DNA from: Thermoplasmata archaeon
Lineage (GTDB): Archaea > Thermoplasmatota > Thermoplasmata > Lutacidiplasmatales > UBA184
Direction of reading: 5' to 3'
Length of the DNA stretch: 22,995 nucleotides
NCBI GenBank assembly: GCA_030044475.1
Contig: JASHVP010000184.1
Span: 1 to 22,995, forward strand
Below the pieces are notes generated by a model that worked only from the letters and a program-made list of their open reading frames with translations, ran no database searches and was not told the DNA's origin. This document shows, one piece after another, positions 6,391-13,905 of this stretch. Position 1 is the stretch's first letter. Every line of letters begins with the position of its first letter. Position numbers and translations under genes: made by a program.

Positions 6391-9062
6391 ACCCCACCCA
6401 CCCCCTGCGGGCCGCCGAGTCCGTCTCTCTCGCCGGAACGCCGACGACCGTCGTCCGCGTCGAGCGGGTGGACGGCGTCGACGCGTCGCGGTTCGCCCGA
6501 CGTCCGCGGACCGTCCGGGTCCTCCTCGAGAACCTGGTCCGGCACTTCGACCCCCGCTCCGCGGACGTGGCCGCGATCCGGTCGCTGGCGAACGGCGGGC
6601 CCCTCGCCGACTCGGTCGAGCTCCCGTTCTACCCGGAGCGCGTGCTGCTCCAGGATTTCACCGGGATCCCGGTGCTCGTCGACCTCTCGACGCTCCGCAG
6701 CGCGGCGGCCGGCGCGGGGCTGGAGCCCGAGCGGATCAACCCCACCGTGCCGGTGGACCTGATCGTCGACCACTCCGTGCAGGTCGACAGCTACGGATCG
6801 CCCCGATCGCTCACCATCAACCTCGACCGCGAGTACGAGCGCAACCACGAGCGCTACCAGTTCCTCCGGTGGTCGAAGGAAGCGTATCGGAACCTGCGCA
6901 TCGTCCCTCCGGGGAACGGCATCTGCCACCAGGTCAACCTCGAGCATCTGGCCCACGTGGTCGTGGCCCGCGACGTGGGAGGCCCGGTCGCGTACCCGGA
7001 CACCCTGATCGGGACCGACTCCCACACCACGATGGTGAACGGCGTCTCGGTCCTCGGGTGGGGGGTCGGCGGGATCGAGGCGGAGGCCGTGCTGCTGGGG
7101 GAGCCGTACTTCCTCGGGCGCCCGACGGTCGTCGGGGTCGAGCTCCAGGGCGCGTTGCCGAGCGGGGCGACCGCGACCGACCTGGTCCTGACCGTGACGC
7201 GCCGGCTGCGCGAGAAGGGGGTCGTCGACAAGTTCGTGGAGTTCTTCGGACCGGGGGTCGCGCACCTCTCGGTGCCCGACCGGGCGACGATCTCGAACAT
7301 GTGCCCGGAGTTCGGCGCGACGGCCGGTCTGTTCCCCATCGACGCGGCGACGATCGACTACCTCCGGGCGACCGGCCGGCCGGACGGCGCGGTCCGACGC
7401 GTCGAGGAGTACGCGCGCGCCCTCGGACTCTGGGGGTCGCCGGCGCCCGGCGCGATCGACTACGACGAGCTCCTCCCGATCGACCTGGGCACCATCGTCC
7501 CGACGATCTCCGGACCGAAGAATCCGGAGGAGAGCGTCGCCCTCGGCGAGGCGCCCGCGTCGTTCCGCACGGCTCTCCGAGCGTATCGGGCCGCGCACCC
7601 GCGACCGCCCCCGAGCCCGGCCGCGGGGGGCGCTCTCGAGGACGGGGCGGTCGTGATCGCCGCCATCACGAGCTGCACGAACACCTCGAACCCGTCCGTG
7701 ATGGTCGGGGCCGGGCTGATCGCCCGGCGGGCCGTGGAGCTCGGGCTCACGGTGCCGCCGTACGTGAAGACGTCGCTCGCCCCCGGATCGAAGGTCGTGA
7801 CCGCGTACCTCGAGCGGGCCGGGCTCCTCGGGCCGCTGGACGCCCTCGGATTCGAGCTCGTGGGCTACGGGTGCACCACCTGCATCGGGAATTCCGGTCC
7901 GCTCCCGCCCGAGGTCGATCGGGAGGTCCGGGCCGGAGACCTCGTGGTCGCCGCCGTCCTGAGCGGGAACCGGAATTTCGAGGCCCGGATCCACAACCAG
8001 GTCCGCGCGAACTACCTGGCCTCGCCGATGCTCGTCGTCGCCTACGCGCTCGCCGGGAACGTGCAGCGCGACCTGACCCGCGAGCCGATCGGACGGTCGA
8101 AGGACGGTCGCGACGTGTACCTCCGGGACCTCTGGCCGACGCCCCCGGAGATCGCGCGGATCGTGGGCGCGAGCCTCGACCCCGCGATGTTCACCGAGAA
8201 GTACCGTGCGATCGAGGTCGGCGATTCCCACTGGGAGGAGCTCTCCGTCCCCCCGGGCGTCCAGTACCCCTGGTCGCCGTCGTCGACCTACCTGGCCGAG
8301 GCGCCGTACCTCCACCTGCCGCCGCCGATGCTCCCGGTGGAGGGCGCGCTCACGAGCGGCGCCCGGGCGCTCGCCGTCCTCGGCGACCAGGTGTCGACGG
8401 ACCACATCTCGCCGGCCGGCGAGATCCCCGCCGACTCGCCCGCCGGACGGTACCTTCTCGACCATGGGGTCCCCGTCTCCGAGTTCAACACCTACGGCGC
8501 CCGCCGGGGCCACCACGAAGTGCTCGTCCGCGGGACGTTCGCGAACGTCCGGCTCAAGAACGCCCTCGCGGCCCCGAAGGAGGGAGGGTTCACCGTTCAC
8601 CTCCCGTCGGGGGAGCCGATGACGATCTACGACGCCGCCGAGCGGTACCGGTCCGACGGGGTCCCACTGCTCGTGTTCGCGGGCCGCAGCTACGGCCAGG
8701 GAAGCTCGCGGGACTGGGCCGCGAAGGGGCCGCGCCTGCTCGGCGTCCGCGCGGTCGTGGCCGAGAGCTACGAGCGGATCCATCGGATCAACCTGGTCGA
8801 GATGGGCGTGCTGCCGCTGCAGTACGCGCCCGGGACCTCGGGGCGGACCCTCGGACTCACCGGTCGGGAGTCGTTCGCGCTCCGCCTCGCCGATGGGACC
8901 GACCTCGCGCCGAACGCGCGGGTGGAGCTGACGGCGACGCGTCCCGACGGGTCGGAGGTCCGCGCCGAGACCGTCGCGCGCCTCCACTCGGCGATCGAGG
9001 TCGACTACTATCGCGCGGGGGGCGTGCTCCCGTACGTCATGGCGGACCGGTTCGCCCGCTAG
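6387..9062 (+). CDS. acnA: Aconitate hydratase, AcnA/IRP1 type
   Basis: An 891-residue enzyme that isomerises citrate and isocitrate through cis-aconitate in the TCA cycle. The three [4Fe-4S] cysteines are C430 (SCTNTSNPSV) and C496/C499 (GCTTCIGNSG), the same spacing of 66 and 3 as in E. coli AcnA. Other family marks are TDSHTTMVNG, VDKFVEFFGPGV, DQVSTDHISPAG, and the swivel-domain block RSYGQGSSRDWAAKGP with RIHRINLVEMGVLP. The ATG at 6387 overlaps the thiQ stop as ATGA and no promoter is visible, so it is probably expressed from the riboswitch-controlled transcript. The stop TAG (9060-9062) consists of the TA target duplication plus the first base of the IS630 element; the uninterrupted site would also read TAG, so the protein is not altered. 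Confidence 0.96.
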   Translation: MNPTHPLRAAESVSLAGTPTTVVRVERVDGVDASRFARRPRTVRVLLENLVRHFDPRSADVAAIRSLANGGPLADSVELPFYPERVLLQDFTGIPVLVDLSTLRSAAAGAGLEPERINPTVPVDLIVDHSVQVDSYGSPRSLTINLDREYERNHERYQFLRWSKEAYRNLRIVPPGNGICHQVNLEHLAHVVVARDVGGPVAYPDTLIGTDSHTTMVNGVSVLGWGVGGIEAEAVLLGEPYFLGRPTVVGVELQGALPSGATATDLVLTVTRRLREKGVVDKFVEFFGPGVAHLSVPDRATISNMCPEFGATAGLFPIDAATIDYLRATGRPDGAVRRVEEYARALGLWGSPAPGAIDYDELLPIDLGTIVPTISGPKNPEESVALGEAPASFRTALRAYRAAHPRPPPSPAAGGALEDGAVVIAAITSCTNTSNPSVMVGAGLIARRAVELGLTVPPYVKTSLAPGSKVVTAYLERAGLLGPLDALGFELVGYGCTTCIGNSGPLPPEVDREVRAGDLVVAAVLSGNRNFEARIHNQVRANYLASPMLVVAYALAGNVQRDLTREPIGRSKDGRDVYLRDLWPTPPEIARIVGASLDPAMFTEKYRAIEVGDSHWEELSVPPGVQYPWSPSSTYLAEAPYLHLPPPMLPVEGALTSGARALAVLGDQVSTDHISPAGEIPADSPAGRYLLDHGVPVSEFNTYGARRGHHEVLVRGTFANVRLKNALAAPKEGGFTVHLPSGEPMTIYDAAERYRSDGVPLLVFAGRSYGQGSSRDWAAKGPRLLGVRAVVAESYERIHRINLVEMGVLPLQYAPGTSGRTLGLTGRESFALRLADGTDLAPNARVELTATRPDGSEVRAETVARLHSAIEVDYYRAGGVLPYVMADRFAR
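9060..9061. repeat. Left TA target-site duplication of the IS630 element
   Basis: TA in the context CGC-TA-GTGCCG. It also forms the first two bases of the acnA stop codon. Confidence 0.85.
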
Positions 9063-9072
9063 TGCCGGAACC
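9062..9072 (+). repeat. Left terminal inverted repeat of the IS630 element
   Basis: GTGCCGGAACC. The right end read inward is GTGCCGAACC, so the first six bases match exactly and the rest match with one gap. Confidence 0.75.
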
Positions 9073-9111
9073 GGTAACCGAGTTTCACCTTTGAATCGGT
9101 AGTACTTTCCG

Positions 9112-9131
9112 GGGGAGGCGTTCCCCTCCCC
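9112..9131 (+). promoter_or_regulatory. Hairpin covering the transposase ribosome-binding site
   Basis: GGGGAGG (9112-9118) can pair with CCTCCCC (9125-9131) as seven G-C-rich pairs with a six-base loop. The left arm is the only Shine-Dalgarno-like sequence before the transposase ATG at 9132, and the right arm abuts that ATG. The hairpin should therefore keep transposase translation low (inference; many IS elements use such structures). Confidence 0.5.
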
Positions 9132-10190
9132 ATGCTCCGCGTCCGCGAGCTCCCCCTCCCCGAGAGCCACTACGTCAGTCGGCTGACCCGCACCACCCGG
9201 GACGCCACCGTCCGCACGCGGGCGATGATCGTGCTACACTCGATGCAAGGGTTCTCTCCGCCGAAGATCGCCCGCATGGTCTACTGGTCTCCCGCCTGGG
9301 TCCGACGGGTCATTCGGGACTTCAATCGCCTGGGGACGGCCGCGCTCTACCCGAATCGGGCGGGCGGTCGTCCGCCCACGTTCACCAAGCCGATCCGCCA
9401 GAAGCTGGTCGACCTCGCTCTCTCCCGTCCCCGGGACCACGGGATGCCCCTCCAGACCTGGTCGCTCGAGCGACTGAAGACGGCGGCCATCCACGAAGGG
9501 ATCGTCGAGTCGATCAGCGAGGAGAGACTCCGTGAGATCCTCCACGAGGAGGCGGTCAGTTTCCAGGCCGTCAAGACATGGAAGAAGTCCAACGACCCGA
9601 AGTTCGACTCGAAGGTCCGACGGCTGAGGACACTGACCAATCGGGAGCACAACCCCCCGATCGTGGTGGCCGCCGATGAGATGGGTCCGCTGTCGCTCAA
9701 ACCCTACGGAGGTCGCACCTGGGCTCGGTCGGGGCACCCCGACCGGGTCCGTGCGACCTACAAGAAGACCCTCGGGACACGCTACCGGTTCGGGATGTAC
9801 GACTACTACCACGACCAGATGGACGGGTTTCTCTCGCCGTCCAAGCACACGCGGGTGTGGCGACGATTCCTACGGTTCGTGAGGGCGCACTACCCACAGG
9901 GCGGTCGGATCGATCCGATCAACGACAACCTCTCGACCCACTGGACCGAGAGCGCGCGGGCCACGGCCCGCGCGCTGAGGATCACGATGGTCCCCACGCC
10001 GACGAACGCCTCGGAGTACAACCCCATCGAGGCCCACTTTGGGGAACTGAAGGACCGGGGGCTGACCGCCTCGGACTACCCGAGCTGGCGACACCTCGCG
10101 GCCGCCGTCCACCCGGCGATCGACTACCGAAATCGAAACGCCTCACCGAAGGTCCACAGAGTCAAACGACGTTTGTGGGTTCGGCACTAG
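9132..10190 (+). CDS. IS630-family DDE transposase
   Basis: A 352-residue transposase, full length for the family. The N-terminal third is a paired helix-turn-helix region (for example GFSPPKIARMVYWSPAWVRR) that binds the terminal repeats. The RNase H-like catalytic core has D182 in VAADEMGPL, D265 in INDNLSTHW and E300 in YNPIEAHFGE; the second and third are 35 residues apart, as expected for DD(34-36)E. The stop codon TAG lies at 10188-10190, outside the element proper: TA is the target duplication and G is host DNA. Insertion at CTAG always recreates this stop. Nothing suggests a frameshift or truncation. Confidence 0.93.
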   Translation: MLRVRELPLPESHYVSRLTRTTRDATVRTRAMIVLHSMQGFSPPKIARMVYWSPAWVRRVIRDFNRLGTAALYPNRAGGRPPTFTKPIRQKLVDLALSRPRDHGMPLQTWSLERLKTAAIHEGIVESISEERLREILHEEAVSFQAVKTWKKSNDPKFDSKVRRLRTLTNREHNPPIVVAADEMGPLSLKPYGGRTWARSGHPDRVRATYKKTLGTRYRFGMYDYYHDQMDGFLSPSKHTRVWRRFLRFVRAHYPQGGRIDPINDNLSTHWTESARATARALRITMVPTPTNASEYNPIEAHFGELKDRGLTASDYPSWRHLAAAVHPAIDYRNRNASPKVHRVKRRLWVRH

Positions 10191-10986
10191 GCGCGCCCGC
10201 GTCGCCGACGGGGGGCCGCGTCCAGAGCGCGAGGGCCTCGACCTGGTGGTACGTGTGCGTCGCGTCGCCGATCCGGGAGCGGACCGTCGCGACGGCCCGG
10301 GCCAGCGGTTCGGCGGGCACGTCGAGGTAGTGGCGGGAGGCCCGCCGTTCGATCATGTCGAGGCGGCGGACCGCCGGTTCGGTGACGTCCTTCTCGACCA
10401 CGACGACCAGCTGGTCCGGCGGCAGCTTCGCCAGCAGTTCCGGTTCCCGTTCGCGCGGGCCGCGTCCGCGGCGTTCGGGCAGGACGACCCCCTGCGCCCG
10501 GAGCTCCTCGTTCACCAGGCGGCGGGGATCGGGGTCGGCCCCCGGCGCCCGCCGGCGCCGGTTCGGGTTCACCAGCGCGAAGGCCCCGACCCCCGCCACG
10601 CGCGTGGCCTCGGCGAGCGCGGCCTCCGCGCGGTCGAGGACGTGGAGCACGTGCACGAACAAGGTCGCGTCAAAGGCCCCGTCGGAGAACGGCAGGTGAT
10701 AGGCGCTTCCCCGAACGAGCTGCCGGACTCCCTTCGCGCGGGCCCGGCTCATCATCCCGAGCGACGGGTCGACCCCGGTCACGGTGAAGCCGCGGGCGGT
10801 CAACGGTCCGGCCATCCGACCGGTGCCGACCCCGACTTCGAGGATCGTACGGACGGCCCGCTGCCGGAGTTCCGACGTCACGCGCTCGAGCAGGTCGTCG
10901 TCCGGCGGCTCGCGGGTGGCGTCGTAGACCGGGGAGAGCTGCTCGAACGCGCGGGCGGCCTCGCTCGTGGGCACGAGGCCGACCAC
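10162..10986 (-). CDS. SAM-dependent methyltransferase (Methyltransf_11 type), C-terminus altered by IS630
   Basis: A 274-residue class I methyltransferase. The SAM-binding motif I is ILEVGVGTGR (residues 48-57), followed by VTGVDPSLGMMSRAR (motif II region) and YHLPFSDGAFDATLFVHVLHVL (the post-II/motif III block seen in UbiE-like enzymes). The substrate is unknown. GTG 10986 is the most likely start; GTG 10974 is possible. The gene runs into the IS630 element: the last eight residues, SAEPTNVV, and the TGA stop are encoded by the right end of the IS. In the reconstructed empty site the frame would instead read about SGRTGPP and then stop, overlapping the 3' end of acnA. The catalytic domain is untouched, so function is probably kept. 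It is the last of three minus-strand genes. Confidence 0.85.
   Translation of the reverse strand: MVGLVPTSEAARAFEQLSPVYDATREPPDDDLLERVTSELRQRAVRTILEVGVGTGRMAGPLTARGFTVTGVDPSLGMMSRARAKGVRQLVRGSAYHLPFSDGAFDATLFVHVLHVLDRAEAALAEATRVAGVGAFALVNPNRRRRAPGADPDPRRLVNEELRAQGVVLPERRGRGPREREPELLAKLPPDQLVVVVEKDVTEPAVRRLDMIERRASRHYLDVPAEPLARAVATVRSRIGDATHTYHQVEALALWTRPPVGDAGAPSAEPTNVV
10178..10187 (-). repeat. Right terminal inverted repeat of the IS630 element
   Basis: GGTTCGGCAC on the plus strand, the imperfect complement of the left end. It is followed by the right TA duplicate at 10188-10189 and the flanking G that completes CTAG. Confidence 0.75.
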
Positions 10987-11027
10987 ATCCGCGCGGGCTC
11001 TTCTCGTTGGCGTGCGTTCGCGCCGCC

Positions 11028-11825
11028 TCAGCGGGGGCGCCGGAGGAGCCACCCGACCACGACCCCGACCGCGGCGGCCCCCCCCACGCCGACGAGGAGC
11101 AGGGTCGCGCCGTCGGACCCGAGCACGCTCGGCGCCGTCGACGGGCCCGGGATCGGGAGCGCGAGGGCGACCACGTCGGGGTCGGCGGAGACCAGCCCGA
11201 GCGAGCCGGAGTACAGGGGGACCGAGACGGTCCCGAGGACCGGGACGGAGCCGACCGCGTCGACCGTGAGGGAGACGGCGTATTCGATCGGCGCAATCGT
11301 CGCGACGACGGGTGAGCTCGAGTTCGCCGCGGAGGAGACGTCGAGGAGGAACGTACGGGGGCCGGGGGCGTTCCAGCGAAGGGGCCCGCCGCCGGTCGCG
11401 GGGCCGTCGACCGTCGCGTTCGCTTCCACCACCGCGGAGAGATTCAGCTGGACCTGCAAGGGCACGCCGTGGTACGTGTACGTGAGGCCGGGGACCGGCT
11501 GATCGTAGAGGGCTCCGATCGGGGGGACGCTCACGTTCGACCGATCGCCGAAGTAGGTGACGGAGAGGTTCGCGCGACTCGGGGTCGACAGGTTCGCGGT
11601 CACGCTGGTCGACCCGCCGGGCGTGAGCGACGGGGCGGTCACGGTGAGGGTGGCGGAGAAGGAGAGCGACAGTCCGAACCCCTCGACGGATTGGACGACC
11701 TGGAAGGCGAGCGTCTGACGAAGGGTCGGGGTGCCGGCCTCGGTCCGGCTCGCGACCGTGGGCCCGACCGCGACCGTCGACAGGGCGAGCCCGACGACCG
11801 CCAGCACCCAAAGCCCCCGCTTCAC
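11028..11825 (-). CDS. Secreted, C-terminally membrane-anchored surface protein of unknown function
   Basis: A 265-residue protein with a clear signal peptide (KRGLWVLAVVGLALSTVAVG) and one hydrophobic helix at the C-terminus (about residues 238-260) ending in LLRRPR, a positive-inside stop-transfer signal. The region between is rich in Ser, Thr, Val and Gly with alternating beta-strand character (for example TLTVTAPSLTPGGSTSVT) and NXS/T sites, typical of an Ig-like or beta-sandwich ectodomain outside the cell. I recognise no family. Start GTG 11825. It lies 27 nt after the upstream minus-strand gene and 41 nt before the methyltransferase, so the three may form an operon. Confidence 0.75.
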   Translation of the reverse strand: MKRGLWVLAVVGLALSTVAVGPTVASRTEAGTPTLRQTLAFQVVQSVEGFGLSLSFSATLTVTAPSLTPGGSTSVTANLSTPSRANLSVTYFGDRSNVSVPPIGALYDQPVPGLTYTYHGVPLQVQLNLSAVVEANATVDGPATGGGPLRWNAPGPRTFLLDVSSAANSSSPVVATIAPIEYAVSLTVDAVGSVPVLGTVSVPLYSGSLGLVSADPDVVALALPIPGPSTAPSVLGSDGATLLLVGVGGAAAVGVVVGWLLRRPR

Positions 11826-11852
11826 AGGCGGTGGGCGCGAACCGAGCCGCCC

Positions 11853-12626
11853 TTATCTCGATACCGAGGACGGCGCGTGGCGTCCGACCCGGCTCCGGTC
11901 CACCGCGAGGAATCGCCAGCCATCCTCCACCTCGACCGGCGCCACGACGACGCCGGTCTCGGCGAATCGGATCCGGTGCTCGATGAGGTTGCCGAACACC
12001 ACGTCGGGGTCGTCTCCGATACGGCGCGACAGTTCGGTGGCGGTCCCCATCCACTCGCCGTCACGGACCAGGTCACGGAGCACCGGGAGGTAGCGGGGGA
12101 CGACGTCCGTGGCGCGCGTCGAACGGGTCCGTCCTCCGGAGATCGATGCCGAGGGGGCGAGCGGACCGAAGCCGGTGATGCGAGGGTCGTCGCCTTCCGA
12201 CCACGGGGCCGAGTCGACCGCTCCCGGGAGCTCGTTCGACGTCCCGGGGCGCTCGTCCACCCACAGGTCTTCCACCCGAGGCAGGTCGATGTCCGGGTCC
12301 ATGACCCGCGCCTCGACGATGCGGACGAAATCCTCGATGTCCCGGTCGGGAACGGGACGGAGGTTCCGTCGCATGCGGAACCGGTCGAGCGCGCCGCGGA
12401 GTTCGGGGCTGGGGACGGCGAAGCGACGGGTCCCTTCCCCGTCCTTGAGCACCACCCACGGAAGGCCGGAAGGGCCCCGGCAGAGCCGGAGGCCGGCGGC
12501 GGTGACGAGGTCCCGGTACAGTTCGTGGGCGGGCGGTCCTCCGAGGGCTCCGATCGGAGGCGTCCACTCGGGGGTGCTGCGTCGGCTCAGGTCCCGGATC
12601 CGTACGTCCCCGCCGCCGTCCGCCAT
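11853..12626 (-). CDS. Unknown protein with a probable C-terminal winged-helix domain
   Basis: A 257-residue soluble protein that I cannot assign. I chose ATG 12626 because the frame further upstream runs through the divergent promoter region. The N-terminal half has an alpha/beta pattern (HELYRDLVTAAGLRLCRG, then LPWVVLKDGEGTRRFAVPS), then an acidic linker. About residues 175-245 read VPRYLPVLRDLVRDGEWMG, then TATELSRRIGDDPDVVFGNL, then a beta-hairpin-like EVEDGWRFLAVDRS, the helix-helix-helix-wing order of a winged-helix DNA-binding domain. The domain call is from secondary-structure pattern only. It is divergent from the 2-hydroxyacid oxidase gene, with which it shares one AT-rich promoter island, so a local regulator is conceivable but unproven. 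Confidence 0.6.
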   Translation of the reverse strand: MADGGGDVRIRDLSRRSTPEWTPPIGALGGPPAHELYRDLVTAAGLRLCRGPSGLPWVVLKDGEGTRRFAVPSPELRGALDRFRMRRNLRPVPDRDIEDFVRIVEARVMDPDIDLPRVEDLWVDERPGTSNELPGAVDSAPWSEGDDPRITGFGPLAPSASISGGRTRSTRATDVVPRYLPVLRDLVRDGEWMGTATELSRRIGDDPDVVFGNLIEHRIRFAETGVVVAPVEVEDGWRFLAVDRSRVGRHAPSSVSR

Positions 12627-12691
12627 CTCCCGGTCCGGGGGACGGCGGCGGCCGTTCCCGCCGCGCTCCCCGACAGCCGCGTTCTCCTCGT

Positions 12692-12700
12692 CCTTTATCA
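12692..12700 (+). promoter_or_regulatory. AT-rich promoter island between divergent genes (TATA box)
   Basis: CCTTTATCA is the only AT-rich block in the 136-bp divergent gap. Read on the plus strand, TTTAT lies about 65 nt before the oxidase ATG, giving a leader near 40 nt that contains the Shine-Dalgarno GGAGGT (12755-12760). Read on the minus strand, GATAAAGG lies about 70 nt before the start of the unknown winged-helix-like gene. Confidence 0.45.
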
Positions 12701-12762
12701 CCCTATCGAACGACAGGAACCCGACGACCGACCCGGGCCCGGAGATCGGCCCGGGAGGTCCG

Positions 12763-13905
12763 ATGGCTTCATCTCCGGAGGACCGGTCCCGCCGACGCTT
12801 CATGGACGCGACGACGGAGGCCGGGTCGTGGAACCTCACCAGCCTGGAGCGTACCGCCGAGCGGGTGGTGGGGCCGGACGTCTGGGCCTACATTCAGGGC
12901 GGGGCCGGCGAGGAGCGCACCATCGCGAACAACCGGGCCGCCTTCCGTCGGCGCACGCTCCTGCCCCGCGCCCTGGGCGGTCCGGAGACGGTCGACCTGA
13001 CCACCCAGCTCCTCGGACGCCGGGTCTCCGCACCGTTCTTTGTCGCGCCGATGGCGTACCAGCGGGAGGTTCACCCGGACGGGGAGGGCGCCGTCGCCCG
13101 GGCGACCGGCGCCCGCGAGGTGCTCGCCGTGTACAGCACGCTGACGTCGTGCTCGCTCGAGGAGATCTCCGCGTCCGCGCCGGAGGGGCCGCGCTGGTTC
13201 CAGCTGTACCCCCAGGCGAACCCGGACGTGAGCCGGGAGCTCGTGCGCCGGGCCGAACGGGCGGGGTACTCGGCGGTCGTCGTGACGGTCGACGTGCCCG
13301 TGCTGGGCTCCCGGGACCGCCAGGCGGAGACCGGGTTCGCGTACGAGCGACCGGTGTCGATCGGCAACGGCCCCGGCGTCGAGCACCCTCCGCGACGCCT
13401 GGTTCCGAATGGGGCTCGGCTCCGCCTGCCGGCCCCCGGGCGTGTCACCGGGGAGTCGCTCGACGAGATCCGACGCGCGAGCCGGCTCCCCGTCATCGTG
13501 AAGGGCCTCCTCGACCCGGACGATGCCCGGGTGGCGGTCGATCACGGCGCGGCCGGCGTGGTGGTCTCCAACCACGGGGGTCGACAGCTCGACGGCGCGC
13601 CGGCCTCCTTGGACCAGCTCGCCCGCGTGGTCGGGGCCGTCGGAGGCCGAGCCGAGGTCTACCTGGACGGGGGCGTGCGACGTGGCAGCGACATCGCGAT
13701 CGCCCTCGCGTTGGGGGCCACCGGCGTCGGGATCGGCCGTCCGATCCTCTGGGCGCTCGCCGCCGGGGGCGAAGCCGGAGTCGGTCGGTACCTCGACCTA
13801 CTCCGCGATGAGACGGCCAACGTGCTCTCGCAACTCGGCCGGGGCGGCGTCCGCGAATTGGGAGCCGCCCTCGTGGGGGGCGGGCCGCCCTCGGACGGGC
13901 GGTGA
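12763..13905 (+). CDS. FMN-dependent 2-hydroxyacid oxidase/dehydrogenase (lactate/glycolate oxidase family)
   Basis: A 380-residue (beta/alpha)8 flavoprotein that oxidises an L-2-hydroxyacid such as lactate or glycolate to the 2-oxoacid. Family motifs appear in order: WAYIQGGAGEERT near residue 46, FFVAPMAYQ, WFQLYP, VTVDVPVLGSRDRQ, catalytic-region lysine K247 in VIVKGLLDPDDA, the active-site block SNHGGRQLD with base H271 and R274, and the FMN-phosphate loop DGGVRRGSDIAIALALGATGVGIGRP. The electron acceptor (O2, quinone or another) cannot be read from sequence, and a mycofactocin- or mevalonate-type role is possible. ATG 12763 follows GGAGGT closely. The end overlaps the next gene by four bases (GTGA), suggesting translational coupling. 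Confidence 0.9.
   Translation: MASSPEDRSRRRFMDATTEAGSWNLTSLERTAERVVGPDVWAYIQGGAGEERTIANNRAAFRRRTLLPRALGGPETVDLTTQLLGRRVSAPFFVAPMAYQREVHPDGEGAVARATGAREVLAVYSTLTSCSLEEISASAPEGPRWFQLYPQANPDVSRELVRRAERAGYSAVVVTVDVPVLGSRDRQAETGFAYERPVSIGNGPGVEHPPRRLVPNGARLRLPAPGRVTGESLDEIRRASRLPVIVKGLLDPDDARVAVDHGAAGVVVSNHGGRQLDGAPASLDQLARVVGAVGGRAEVYLDGGVRRGSDIAIALALGATGVGIGRPILWALAAGGEAGVGRYLDLLRDETANVLSQLGRGGVRELGAALVGGGPPSDGR

Larger units (their letters stand above)
9062..10187 (+). mobile_element. Complete IS630-family insertion sequence (1126 bp)
   Basis: The ends are imperfect inverted repeats: GTGCCGGAACC at 9062-9072 and, on the opposite strand, GTGCCGAACC reading in from 10187. Both ends are flanked by TA (9060-9061 and 10188-10189), the expected IS630/Tc1 target duplication. 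The rebuilt empty site is CTAG, the known preferred target of IS630 (established for the Shigella element). One intact transposase fills the element, and there are no passenger genes. It sits exactly at the convergent ends of acnA and a methyltransferase gene and alters only the C-terminus of the latter. The intact frame and clean ends suggest a recent insertion. Confidence 0.92.

Noticed and set aside
3492..9170. A 1892-codon open frame on the minus strand opposite the thi operon and acnA
   Set aside because: It is antisense to four well-recognised genes, is extremely Arg/Asp/Glu/Pro-rich without domains, and is explained by GC-rich third positions of the real genes.
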